Positions 1-8,874 of a stretch of 64,000 bases of DNA are shown piece by piece. Made by a program: the position numbers and the translations under genes. Positions within the stretch are counted from its first letter, which is position 1; each line of letters starts with the position of its first letter. The notes under the pieces were generated by a model. It saw nothing but the letters and a program-made list of their open reading frames with translations, was not told the DNA's origin and did no database searches. The stretch is from Roseburia_C amylophila (GTDB taxonomy: Bacteria; Bacillota; Clostridia; Lachnospirales; Lachnospiraceae). The stretch lies in contig NZ_JAOQKI010000007.1 of assembly GCF_025567465.1 (NCBI RefSeq), positions 62,001-126,000 on the forward strand, given 5' to 3'.

Positions 1-1
1 G

Positions 2-1072
2 ATGGCAACCAGTCTTTTAGCTGGATGTAAGAAAAAAGAGGAAGCTCCGGAACCGACAGAAACCGTTTCTGAAGCAGAGGAAACCGAAACCGAAACCGGC
101 AAAGATGGTATGGCAAGAAGTTACCTGACCGGTGAATGGATTGATGCAGATTTAGCAAAGAAGAAACCGGTTGCAATCATGATTGGAAATACCAATGATG
201 CATTGCCACAGTATGGGCTGTCGCAGGCAGACGTACTTTACGAAGCTCCTGCTGAAGGCGGAATTACCCGTCTGATGCCAATTTTCCAGGATTACTCCGG
301 ATTAGACAAGATTGGTTCTGTAAGAAGCTGTCGTCACTACTATGCATATTATGCAATGGAATTTGATGCAATTTATGTTCATTACGGACAGGCAATTTAC
401 GCAACTGAGCTGTTAGAGAGTGGCAAAGTTGAGGACTTAAACGGTTTAGAGGGTGCCATTGATTCTGCTACTTTCTATCGTGACAAGTCAAGAAAGGCTC
501 CACACAATGCATTTGTAAGCACAGATGGTATTGATGCCGGAATTGAATTAAAAGGTTATGATACCGAGCTGCCTTCCGATTATGAAGGACATTATCAGTT
601 TAATGAAGATGATGAAAAAGAAATTGAACTTACAGACGGAGCAGATGCAGCAGTGGTTCAGCCGGGATATTATGTAAACAATCCTTGGTTTGTATATAAC
701 AGTGAAGATGGTTTATACTATCGTTTCCAGTATAAAAAAGAGCATATGGATGAAAATACAGGCACACAGCTTGCTTTTAAGAACATTCTGCTTCAGTACT
801 GCGATTATACCAAGTTAGATGATGCACATGGTTATCTGGATGTTGAGAGCACCGGTGAAGGAACAGGAAAATATATTACTAACGGTAAAGTAATTGATGT
901 GACATGGAAGAAAGCAAGCGAAAACGAGCCAACCAGATACTATGACGCTTCCGGAAATGAAATCACATTAAACCAGGGTAAAACCATGGTATGTGTATTG
1001 TTAAATGATATGGAGAAGAAATTAAATATCTATGCAACAGAAGATGAGTTTACACCACCTTCCGCAAAATAA
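2..1072 (+). CDS. DUF3048 (YerB-like) lipoprotein, 5' partial
   Basis: Secreted lipoprotein of the DUF3048/YerB family; its biochemical function is not known. The window begins inside the signal peptide: the visible residues MATSLLAGC hold the end of the hydrophobic stretch and a lipobox (LLAG-C, Cys at visible residue 9), so the true start lies upstream. A Glu/Thr-rich spacer (about residues 13-33) follows the lipidation site. The rest is two family domains, about 40-190 and 205-350, with the conserved stretch around IGSVRSCRHYY. It lies 29 bases before the flippase gene, so the two may be co-transcribed. Cell-surface location is inferred from the lipobox; family placement is from overall sequence character. 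Confidence 0.8.
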   Translation: MATSLLAGCKKKEEAPEPTETVSEAEETETETGKDGMARSYLTGEWIDADLAKKKPVAIMIGNTNDALPQYGLSQADVLYEAPAEGGITRLMPIFQDYSGLDKIGSVRSCRHYYAYYAMEFDAIYVHYGQAIYATELLESGKVEDLNGLEGAIDSATFYRDKSRKAPHNAFVSTDGIDAGIELKGYDTELPSDYEGHYQFNEDDEKEIELTDGADAAVVQPGYYVNNPWFVYNSEDGLYYRFQYKKEHMDENTGTQLAFKNILLQYCDYTKLDDAHGYLDVESTGEGTGKYITNGKVIDVTWKKASENEPTRYYDASGNEITLNQGKTMVCVLLNDMEKKLNIYATEDEFTPPSAK

Positions 1073-1101
1073 TTATTTCAAAAATTACTTGAGGTAAATT
1101 T

Positions 1102-2760
1102 ATGAGTTCAGGAAAAAAGAGTGACTCCAACTTTTTAGTACAGGGTTCCATTCTTGCAATTGCCTCTATAGTCAGCAGGATAATCGGTCTGCTCTATCGT
1201 ATCCCGATGACCAATATCATTGGAGATACCGGTAACAGTTATTACAGTGCAGCCTTTGAAATTTATAATATCCTGCTGATTATTTCTGCATACAGCCTGC
1301 CATTGGCGGTATCCAAGCTGGTATCTGCCCGTGTCTCGAAGGGGCAAAGAAAAAATGCATATCGAATTGTAAAAGGGGCCCTGCTTTTAGCAACCGGTAC
1401 CGGACTTACTGCAAGTTTGATTCTTTTCTTTGGTGCGTCATTCTTCACAAACATGCTGAATACGCCCCTTAGTATTTTTGCATTGAAGGTTCTGGCACCG
1501 ACGATACTGGTAGTTGCTGTATTAGGAGTCTTACGTGGATTTTTCCAGGGACTTGGTACCATGATGCCGAGTGCCATTTCACAGATTATCGAACAGATTG
1601 TCAATGCGATTGTCAGTATTGCAGCTGCCTATATCCTCTATGGATATGGGGCAAGAATCGGAGCAGTGCTTGGAAATAAGGAAAAGTATGGCTCTGCTTA
1701 CGGTGCTGCAGGTGGAACACTGGGTACCAATATGGGAGCAGTGTTTGCACTTTTATTCCTTGGAATGTTGTTTCTGGCATACAAACGTATTTTTAAACGA
1801 CAGATGCGCCGGGATACCAGCAGCAAAACAGAATCCTATCAGAATGTCTTTCGTGTACTGATTATGACCATTGTTCCGGTACTTTTAAGTACCACAATTT
1901 ATAATATCAGTGCAATTTTAGATCAGGGTATCTATAAGAACGTAGCGGAACTACAGGGCTATAAGCCGGATGATATTGATGTCTGGTGGGGAATCTTTTC
2001 CGGAAAATATAAGACCATTATCAATATTCCGATTTCCATTGCTTCTGCGATGGCGGCTTCCTGTGTACCAAATCTTACCGGTGCGTATGCGAGAAAGGAC
2101 AGAGAGTCCGTACGAAGCCAGATTAATATTGCAATCCGCTTTATTATGGTGATTGCATTCCCTTGTACCATTGGAATTGCAGTGCTGTCAGGACCGATAT
2201 TAAAGCTGCTTCATCTTTATGGCAGTACAGGAACTACCGCAGCAACCATGTTGACAACGGGAGCAGTGGCAATTTTATTCTATTCCCTTTCTACATTATC
2301 CAATGGATTGTTACAAGGAATTAACCGGATGAGAGAGCCTGTTAAAAATGCGGCTATCGCATTGGGACTGCATCTGATTGCACTATTAGTGATGATGTTT
2401 GGTTTACATCTTGGTATTTATGCAGTGGTATATTCGAATGCTTTATTTGCATTCTTTATGTGCCTCTTTAACGCAATGTCTTTACGGAAATACAGTGGTT
2501 ATCGTCAGGAAGTTGTGAAAACTTTCTTAATCCCGGTGGCAGCTTCTGCCATTATGGGTGTCGTAGTCTTTGGCGTTTACAAAGGAATTTTTGCTGTTAT
2601 TAAGGTAAATGCCATTGCAGCTATACTTGCAATTGTAATCGGAGCTGTTGTATACGGTGCAATGCTTTTATTATTAAAAGGCTTAAGTGAGGAAGAATTA
2701 AAGAAATTCCCGAAGGGATACCTTTTCGTCCGTATTGCCAAGAAATTACATTTATTATAA
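1102..2760 (+). CDS. SpoVB/MurJ-like polysaccharide flippase
   Basis: Integral membrane protein of the MOP/MVF exporter superfamily (COG2244, SpoVB-like), 552 residues, the usual length. Members flip lipid-linked cell wall or polysaccharide precursors across the membrane. The sequence is almost wholly hydrophobic segments, with the typical N-terminus around residues 10-45 (SIVSRIIGLLYRIPMTNIIG) and about 14 predicted membrane passes. An ATG follows the SD-like TTGAGG at 1089-1094. The exact substrate cannot be told from sequence: lipid II (MurJ/Amj-like role) and exopolysaccharide units are both possible. The sporulation label of the family is not evidence that this gene is for sporulation. 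Confidence 0.85.
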   Translation: MSSGKKSDSNFLVQGSILAIASIVSRIIGLLYRIPMTNIIGDTGNSYYSAAFEIYNILLIISAYSLPLAVSKLVSARVSKGQRKNAYRIVKGALLLATGTGLTASLILFFGASFFTNMLNTPLSIFALKVLAPTILVVAVLGVLRGFFQGLGTMMPSAISQIIEQIVNAIVSIAAAYILYGYGARIGAVLGNKEKYGSAYGAAGGTLGTNMGAVFALLFLGMLFLAYKRIFKRQMRRDTSSKTESYQNVFRVLIMTIVPVLLSTTIYNISAILDQGIYKNVAELQGYKPDDIDVWWGIFSGKYKTIINIPISIASAMAASCVPNLTGAYARKDRESVRSQINIAIRFIMVIAFPCTIGIAVLSGPILKLLHLYGSTGTTAATMLTTGAVAILFYSLSTLSNGLLQGINRMREPVKNAAIALGLHLIALLVMMFGLHLGIYAVVYSNALFAFFMCLFNAMSLRKYSGYRQEVVKTFLIPVAASAIMGVVVFGVYKGIFAVIKVNAIAAILAIVIGAVVYGAMLLLLKGLSEEELKKFPKGYLFVRIAKKLHLL

Positions 2761-2820
2761 AAATGCAATAAAAGGGCAAAACATAGAATTCTTGAAAAAA
2801 TTGTATAAAAAGAAAAAACC

Positions 2821-2878
2821 TGCGCATACTGTTTGTGGTGATGAATATGAAAAACACAAAACGTATGCGCACTTTTTT
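2821..2878 (+). terminator. Terminator-like hairpin enclosing the next gene's start codon
   Basis: Arms TGCGCATAC (2821-2829) and GTATGCGCA (2863-2871) pair perfectly. Inside them GTTTGTG (2831-2837) pairs with CACAAAAC (2855-2862), leaving two single bulges. The stem is preceded by A-rich sequence and followed by TTTTTT (2873-2878), the form of an intrinsic terminator. The 17-base loop holds an SD-like GGTGA and the ATG at 2847 of the following gene, so the T-tract lies within its codons. It probably ends the flippase transcript and may limit expression of the small gene. Confidence 0.65.
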
Positions 2879-3224
2879 CCTTGGAGCACTGGTATTATCT
2901 ATCTCTGCATGGATTGGTGGAAGACAGTATTATCTGAAACTGAATGAAAAAGAACAGGAAAAAATAATAGAGATTCAGGAAGCTGAAACGGAGCAATTCG
3001 AGGATAGCGTAGAAAGTGCAAACATTCAGAATAAAAAAGCATTTGTTATCCGGGAAGAGGACGGGTACCTGAATGTCTATTTCGGCGAAGAGGATGCCTT
3101 ATACATGTATACTGGAATTGCGTATCAGGGACTGCCGGAAGAATTGAAAAAAGAAATCAGCAATGGGAAAACCTTTGATACACTGGAAGATTTATACCGT
3201 TTCTTAGAAAGCTATTCCAGTTAA
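2847..3224 (+). CDS. Small membrane-anchored protein, function unknown
   Basis: Protein of about 125 residues: a basic N-terminus, one hydrophobic segment (about residues 9-23, FFLGALVLSISAW), an acidic helical stretch (about 30-57), then a compact C-terminal domain of about 60 residues (FVIREEDGYLNVYFGEEDAL and on). The C-terminal part recalls the BofC C-terminal domain, but this is only an impression. Start choice: ATG 2847 has an SD-like GGTGA five bases upstream; ATG 2841 and GTG 2835/2838 are in frame. The start lies in the loop of a terminator-like hairpin, so translation or transcription may be attenuated. The product is probably an extracytoplasmic protein held by an uncleaved signal anchor. 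Confidence 0.65.
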   Translation: MKNTKRMRTFFLGALVLSISAWIGGRQYYLKLNEKEQEKIIEIQEAETEQFEDSVESANIQNKKAFVIREEDGYLNVYFGEEDALYMYTGIAYQGLPEELKKEISNGKTFDTLEDLYRFLESYSS

Positions 3225-3228
3225 AAAG

Positions 3229-3257
3229 TTGATTGTTTCAGACTGTTATGATACAAT
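3229..3257 (+). promoter_or_regulatory. Sigma-A-type promoter for the HI0933-family gene
   Basis: TTGATT (3229-3234), a 17-base spacer and TACAAT (3252-3257) form a good vegetative promoter about 70 bases before the ATG at 3326. This suggests the two flavoprotein genes are transcribed independently of the upstream flippase. Confidence 0.6.
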
Positions 3258-3325
3258 CTAAAAGGCTGAATGGGTCTGATTGCATAGCAGTCCAAAAGAA
3301 ATAGAGAGAAGAGTAAATAACTGGC

Positions 3326-4570
3326 ATGAGTAAGCATACAGAACGCATAGGTGTCGTTGTAGTCGGTGGAGGTGCTGCCGGATTGGTGGCAGCCATTATG
3401 GCGGCACGAAACGGTGCAAAAGTTCTTATTTTAGAGCACAACGAAGTACCTGGTAAGAAGATTTTAGCAACCGGAAACGGTAAATGTAATTATACAAATA
3501 AAGTGCAGGGTGTGGACAAATATTACGGACAGAACCCTGCTTTTGTTGCACCTGTATTTGAGCAGTTTGGACTGGAAGAGACACTGCAGTTCTTTAAAGA
3601 ACTTGGCATATATCCAAAGGAGCGTAACGGCGGATATTATCCTCAGAGCGAGCAGGCAACTGCAATCAGGGATGTGTTGCTGATGGAATTAAAGAAACAG
3701 AACGTTGGAGTGGTCTGTGGCTGTGGCATAAGAGGCATAGAAAAGACCGCAAAGGGCTTCACTTTTCATACCAAGGGCGGTGATTTTTATGCAACAAAAT
3801 GCATAATGGCAACCGGTGGTAAGACCTTAAAGAAAAGTGGCAGTGACGGAAGCGGTTTCCTATATCTTGAAAGTCTGGGACATCATATCATAGATTTAGT
3901 ACCGGGGCTTATCGGATTGAAGGGAAAACAGTCATTTTTTGCTGATATTGCAGGAATTCGTGCAGATGTAAAGGTCGATTTATACATAGAAAGCACGCAT
4001 GTATGCAGCGAACAGGGAGAATTGCAGCTTACGAATTATGGAATATCCGGCATTCCGGTATTTCAGCTTTCAAGAGTTGCCGCAAGAGCGTTATCAGAAC
4101 AGAAAAAAGTCTATGCGACACTTAATTTTGTGCCATTATGGGAGAAAGAACAGTGCTTAACCTATTTCAAGGAAAGATTTAAGAAAGCAGATGAAAAACG
4201 CATCGGGGAAGCCTTAATCGGCTTTTTCCCGGAAAAATTAATTCCGGTATTATTAGAAGAGTCACATATAAAAGCTGCAAAATATGCGAACCGGCTGCAG
4301 ACAGAAGAATTAGAGAGATTTATAGATACGGTGCAGGGACTCCGGGTGGATATTACTGACTGGAATACCTTTGATACGGCACAGGTGACTGCCGGTGGCG
4401 TAGACACTGATGAAATAGATGCAGAAACCATGGAGTCAAAGCTTTGTCCGGGACTTTATTTTGCCGGAGAAATGGTGGATATTGACGGAATCTGCGGTGG
4501 TTATAATTTGCAATGGGCATGGAGCAGCGGCGCAGTAGCCGGGATACATGTGGCAAGGGAGTTATCATGA
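3326..4570 (+). CDS. HI0933/BaiN-family flavoprotein
   Basis: FAD-dependent oxidoreductase of the HI0933/YhiN/BaiN family (COG2081), 414 residues, normal length. The N-terminal Rossmann motif VVGGGAAGLVAA (about residues 12-23) binds the FAD ADP moiety, followed by the family signature GKKILATGNGKCNYTN. The C-terminus has the second FAD contact, GLYFAGEMVDIDGICGGYNL. Some members reduce unsaturated bile acid intermediates (BaiN), but most have no known substrate, so a bile acid role should not be assumed. Its stop overlaps the next flavoprotein's ATG (ATGA at 4567), so the two are translationally coupled and may serve one process. Confidence 0.85.
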   Translation: MSKHTERIGVVVVGGGAAGLVAAIMAARNGAKVLILEHNEVPGKKILATGNGKCNYTNKVQGVDKYYGQNPAFVAPVFEQFGLEETLQFFKELGIYPKERNGGYYPQSEQATAIRDVLLMELKKQNVGVVCGCGIRGIEKTAKGFTFHTKGGDFYATKCIMATGGKTLKKSGSDGSGFLYLESLGHHIIDLVPGLIGLKGKQSFFADIAGIRADVKVDLYIESTHVCSEQGELQLTNYGISGIPVFQLSRVAARALSEQKKVYATLNFVPLWEKEQCLTYFKERFKKADEKRIGEALIGFFPEKLIPVLLEESHIKAAKYANRLQTEELERFIDTVQGLRVDITDWNTFDTAQVTAGGVDTDEIDAETMESKLCPGLYFAGEMVDIDGICGGYNLQWAWSSGAVAGIHVARELS

Positions 4571-6174
4571 TACGAGTAAATCAGTTAAAGCTTCCGATTG
4601 AACATTCGGAAGAGATGTTAAGAAGACAGATTATCAAAACACTTCATCTAAAAAATGAAAAGGATCTGATCCGTTATCAGATTCGAAAGCAATCCATTGA
4701 TGCAAGAAGAAAAAATGAACTTTCCTTTGTATACACAGTGGATGTGGAATTGAAGCAGGAAAGTATGATTTTACATAAGAATAAAAATTCCAATATCAGT
4801 AAAGCAAAGGATATACATTATCATTTCCCGGATGCCGGAGAGAAACAGCTGTCCCACAGACCGGTTATTGTAGGAAGCGGTCCGGCAGGAATGTTCTGTG
4901 CCTATGAACTGGCAAAGCATGGCTATTGTCCAATTATTTTGGAGCGTGGAAGCAGTGTGGAAGAGAGGACTGCTGAAGTAGAACGGTTCTGGAAGGACGG
5001 CATCTTAAATCCAAAGACGAATGTACAGTTTGGCGAAGGCGGAGCAGGTACTTTTTCCGATGGGAAATTAAATACGCTGGTAAAAGATGTGGCAGGAAGA
5101 AACCGGGAAGTGTTAGATATCTTTGTGAAAATGGGCGCTCCGGAAGAAATTATATATATAAATAAGCCTCATATCGGAACTGATATTTTAAAAACAGTCG
5201 TAAAAAACATCCGGCTGGAAATTGAAAGAATGGGTGGAACTTACTGCTTTTTCAGCCAGCTTACAGACATTACGCTGAATGGGAAGAAAGATAAAGTAGA
5301 AGCCATCCGGATTAACGGAGAAAAGGAAGTAGCAACAGACGTTCTGGTGCTGGCAATCGGACATTCCGCCAGAGATACTTTCCCAATGTTACAGGAAGCG
5401 GGACTTATGATGGAAGCCAAAGCATTTGCGGTGGGATTTCGTGTAGAGCATCCGCAGGCGATGATTGATGCATGCCAGTATAACGGACATAAAAATGCCC
5501 TGCTGCCTGCTGCATCCTATAAGCTGACTGCAAATCTTGAGAATCACCGCGGGGTATATTCTTTCTGTATGTGTCCGGGGGGTTATGTAGTAAATGCTTC
5601 TTCGGAGGAAGGTATGCTGGCAGTCAATGGCATGAGCTATCATGCAAGAGCCGGGCAGAATGCCAACAGTGCCATTATCATATCGGTTCGACCGGATGAC
5701 TTTGAAGGGAATGGACCGTTAGCTGGAATTGAGTTTCAGCGGAAATTGGAAAAAAATGCCTACCGCATTGGAAACGGAGCAATTCCGCAGCAGCTTTACG
5801 GAGATTTTAAAGAGAATCGCATATCCACAGGATATGGGGCTTTTGAAAGTACCACAAAGGGTGCACATATATTTGCAAATCTCAGGGAAATTTTTCCAAA
5901 AGAATTAGCAGCATCTTTTCAGGCTGGAATGGAGCTCTTTCCGAAATACATTCCGGACTATAACAGGGAGGATGCCATTTTATCCGGCGTGGAGAGCCGA
6001 ACTTCCTCTCCGGTGCGGATTACAAGGGATGAATCCTTTGAAAGTAATATTGCAGGCATTTACCCTTGCGGAGAAGGTGCCGGTTATGCCGGCGGTATTA
6101 TGTCAGCAGCCATGGACGGATTGAAAGTAGCGGAAGCAATTGCAGGAAAATATGCAAAACTTAAAATAGATTAA
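4567..6174 (+). CDS. COG2509-family FAD-dependent protein
   Basis: Uncharacterised NAD(P)/FAD-dependent dehydrogenase-like protein (COG2509), 535 residues. An N-terminal domain of about 85 residues (MIRVNQLKLPIEHSEE and on) precedes the dinucleotide-binding motif VIVGSGPAGMFCAYELA (about residues 102-118). A glycine-rich segment FGEGGAGTFSDGKLNT follows, and the C-terminal FAD contact is GIYPCGEGAGYAGGIMSAA. Start: ATG 4567, which overlaps the upstream stop (ATGA) and is preceded by AAGGGAG; the frame stays open 18 codons further upstream but without a better start. The reaction is unknown. Confidence 0.85.
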   Translation: MIRVNQLKLPIEHSEEMLRRQIIKTLHLKNEKDLIRYQIRKQSIDARRKNELSFVYTVDVELKQESMILHKNKNSNISKAKDIHYHFPDAGEKQLSHRPVIVGSGPAGMFCAYELAKHGYCPIILERGSSVEERTAEVERFWKDGILNPKTNVQFGEGGAGTFSDGKLNTLVKDVAGRNREVLDIFVKMGAPEEIIYINKPHIGTDILKTVVKNIRLEIERMGGTYCFFSQLTDITLNGKKDKVEAIRINGEKEVATDVLVLAIGHSARDTFPMLQEAGLMMEAKAFAVGFRVEHPQAMIDACQYNGHKNALLPAASYKLTANLENHRGVYSFCMCPGGYVVNASSEEGMLAVNGMSYHARAGQNANSAIIISVRPDDFEGNGPLAGIEFQRKLEKNAYRIGNGAIPQQLYGDFKENRISTGYGAFESTTKGAHIFANLREIFPKELAASFQAGMELFPKYIPDYNREDAILSGVESRTSSPVRITRDESFESNIAGIYPCGEGAGYAGGIMSAAMDGLKVAEAIAGKYAKLKID

Positions 6175-6214
6175 AACAACAGGTGTTTTGAAATAGAAAA
6201 GGAGATACAGAACA

Positions 6215-8857
6215 TTGACGGAATATACACCAATGATGCAGCATTATTTAAAAACCCATGAAGAATACAAGGACTGTATTTTATTTTACCGTCTGGGTGA
6301 TTTTTATGAAATGTTTTTTGATGATGCAAAGGTTGTATCAAAAGAATTAGAGCTTACCTTAACCGGAAAGAGCTGTGGTGCAGAGGAACGGGCACCCATG
6401 TGCGGAATCCCATATCATGCAGCAGAAACTTATCTGACCAGACTGGTGAAAAAAGGTTATAAGGTTGCTATCTGTGAGCAGGTGGAAGACCCGAAGCTTG
6501 CCAAGGGAATGGTAAAGCGTGAAGTAACAAGAGTTGTAACGCCGGGAACTACCTTAAATGCACAGGCACTGGATGAAACGAAAAATAATTATATCATGTG
6601 TATCGCATATATCGGTGACCATTATGGTATTTCTTCTGCAGATATTACCACCGGAGATTACTATGTGACAGAAGTGGATTCGGAACGGAAATTATTGGAC
6701 GAAGTCAATAAATACCAGCCGACAGAAATCATCTGTAATGAAGCATTTTATATCAGCGGAATTGATATCGATGATATGAAAAACCGTATGGGAATCGTAA
6801 TTTATTCTCTGGATGCATGGTATTTTTCTGATGAGACAGCACAGATGACTTTAAAGGATCATTTTAAAGTCAGGGATTTAGAAGGACTTGGTCTTGCAGA
6901 TTATGACAGCGGCGTCGTTGCAGCCGGTGCATTATTAAAATACCTTTACGAGACACAGAAAACAACCCTTTCCAATCTGGTGGCAATTCATCCGTATACC
7001 ACCGGAAAATTCATGATTATTGACAGTTCTACCAGACGAAACTTAGAGCTGGTTGAAACCCTCCGGGAAAAGCAAAAGCGTGGTTCTCTCCTTTGGGTAT
7101 TGGATAAGACCAGGACAGCCATGGGAGCAAGAACCTTAAGAAGCTTTGTGGAACAGCCATTAATTGAGCGTACGGAAATAGAAGAGCGTTATGATGCCAT
7201 TGACGAATTTAATACCAATGCCATCACAAGAGAAGAAATCCGGGAATATTTAAATCCGGTCTATGATCTGGAACGGTTGATTACCCGTGTTACTTATCAG
7301 ACCGCAAATCCAAGGGATTTGATTGCATTTCGCAATTCCATACATATGCTGCCACCGATTAAGACACTGATGAGTGATTTTCAGTCACCACTTTTAAAAC
7401 GTTTATATGAGCAGCTGGATACGTTGGATGAATTATACGAATTAATCGAACGTTCCATTGCGGAAGAACCGCCACTTACCCTTCATGACGGCGGCATCTT
7501 AAAAGAGGGCTATAACGAAGAGGTGGACCGCCTGCGGAAAGCAAAGACCGATGGAAAGAGCTGGCTTGCTGATTTGGAGGCAAAAGAGCGTGAGAAAACC
7601 GGAATCAAGAATCTGAAAATCAAATATAACAAAGTATTTGGCTATTATCTTGAAGTAACCAATTCCTTTAAAGACATGGTGCCGGAATATTTCACCAGAA
7701 AGCAGACTCTGGCAAATGCTGAGCGTTTTATCACACCGGAATTAAAAGAATTAGAGGATGTTATCCTAGGTGCGGAAGACAAGCTGATTGTCTTAGAATA
7801 TGAACTGTTCCGGGAAGTCCGCCAGAAGGTGGCGGATGAAGTGGTCCGTATCCAGAAGACCGCCAAAGCAGTGGCACAGATTGATGTATTTGCATCTCTT
7901 GCAACGGTAGCGGAACAGAATAATTACTGCCGTCCGAAATTAAACGAAAAAGGTCTTATCGACATCAAAGACGGCAGACATCCGGTAGTAGAACGGATGA
8001 TTCAGAATGAAATGTTTGTGGCAAATGATACTTATCTTGATAATGGCAGCAACCGTGTGTCCATTATTACCGGTCCGAATATGGCAGGAAAGTCTACCTA
8101 TATGCGACAGAGTGCGTTGATTGTCCTGATGGCTCAAATCGGAAGCTTTGTTCCGGCAAAATCAGCCAAAATTGGAATTGTAGACCGTATTTTTACCAGA
8201 GTAGGGGCTTCTGATGACCTCGCCAGCGGACAGAGTACCTTTATGGTTGAAATGTCAGAAGTGGCAAACATATTACGGAATGCCACTTCCAACAGTCTTT
8301 TGATTTTAGATGAAATCGGACGTGGAACCAGTACCTTTGATGGATTGAGTATTGCCTGGGCAGTGGTAGAGCATATCAGTAATCCAAGGCTTCTTGGCGC
8401 AAAGACATTATTTGCAACCCATTATCATGAACTGACGGAGCTGGAAGGCAAATTAAACAGCGTAAATAACTACTGCATTGCAGTAAAAGAAAAGGGTGAT
8501 GATATCGTTTTCCTGCGCAAGATTGTAAAAGGCGGAGCTGATAAGAGTTACGGTATCCAGGTAGCAAAGCTTGCGGGAGTGCCGGATAATGTCATTGAAC
8601 GTGCCAAAGAAATTGTAGAAGAATTAAGTAATAATGATATTACGGAAATCGTTCAGAATATCAGTGCGGAGGGAAGCAGTAAACGCAGCAAACCGAAGTT
8701 AGACGAGGTGGATTTAGAACAGATATCACTGCTTGATACCATGGACAACGATACGATATTAAACGAATTAAAAGAACTGGATTTGGGTCAGATGACACCA
8801 ATCGAAGCAATGAATAAGTTATACGAATTACAGAATAAAGTGAAAAACAGATGGTAA
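6215..8857 (+). CDS. mutS: DNA mismatch repair protein MutS
   Basis: MutS, 880 residues, recognises base mismatches and small loops and starts repair with MutL. The mismatch-wedge motif FYE is at residues 30-32 (GDFYEMF). The ABC-type ATPase has Walker A GPNMAGKS at 620-627, followed by the DEIGRGTSTFDG Walker B/signature region and ATHYHEL. The start is TTG 6215: AAGGAG sits 10 bases upstream, and the first residues (MTEYTPMMQHYL) match the usual MutS N-terminus, so later ATGs would truncate the family start. mutL follows after 17 bases and miaA after that, a common clostridial operon. Confidence 0.97.
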   Translation: MTEYTPMMQHYLKTHEEYKDCILFYRLGDFYEMFFDDAKVVSKELELTLTGKSCGAEERAPMCGIPYHAAETYLTRLVKKGYKVAICEQVEDPKLAKGMVKREVTRVVTPGTTLNAQALDETKNNYIMCIAYIGDHYGISSADITTGDYYVTEVDSERKLLDEVNKYQPTEIICNEAFYISGIDIDDMKNRMGIVIYSLDAWYFSDETAQMTLKDHFKVRDLEGLGLADYDSGVVAAGALLKYLYETQKTTLSNLVAIHPYTTGKFMIIDSSTRRNLELVETLREKQKRGSLLWVLDKTRTAMGARTLRSFVEQPLIERTEIEERYDAIDEFNTNAITREEIREYLNPVYDLERLITRVTYQTANPRDLIAFRNSIHMLPPIKTLMSDFQSPLLKRLYEQLDTLDELYELIERSIAEEPPLTLHDGGILKEGYNEEVDRLRKAKTDGKSWLADLEAKEREKTGIKNLKIKYNKVFGYYLEVTNSFKDMVPEYFTRKQTLANAERFITPELKELEDVILGAEDKLIVLEYELFREVRQKVADEVVRIQKTAKAVAQIDVFASLATVAEQNNYCRPKLNEKGLIDIKDGRHPVVERMIQNEMFVANDTYLDNGSNRVSIITGPNMAGKSTYMRQSALIVLMAQIGSFVPAKSAKIGIVDRIFTRVGASDDLASGQSTFMVEMSEVANILRNATSNSLLILDEIGRGTSTFDGLSIAWAVVEHISNPRLLGAKTLFATHYHELTELEGKLNSVNNYCIAVKEKGDDIVFLRKIVKGGADKSYGIQVAKLAGVPDNVIERAKEIVEELSNNDITEIVQNISAEGSSKRSKPKLDEVDLEQISLLDTMDNDTILNELKELDLGQMTPIEAMNKLYELQNKVKNRW

Positions 8858-8874
8858 AGGAGGTGGATGGCGTT

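Noticed and set aside
1571..1861. Plus-strand reading frame inside the flippase gene
   Set aside because: Out-of-frame shadow of an obvious membrane protein gene.
1102..2760. Sporulation gene spoVB proper
   Set aside because: The flippase family includes many non-sporulation members and no context here supports a spore role.
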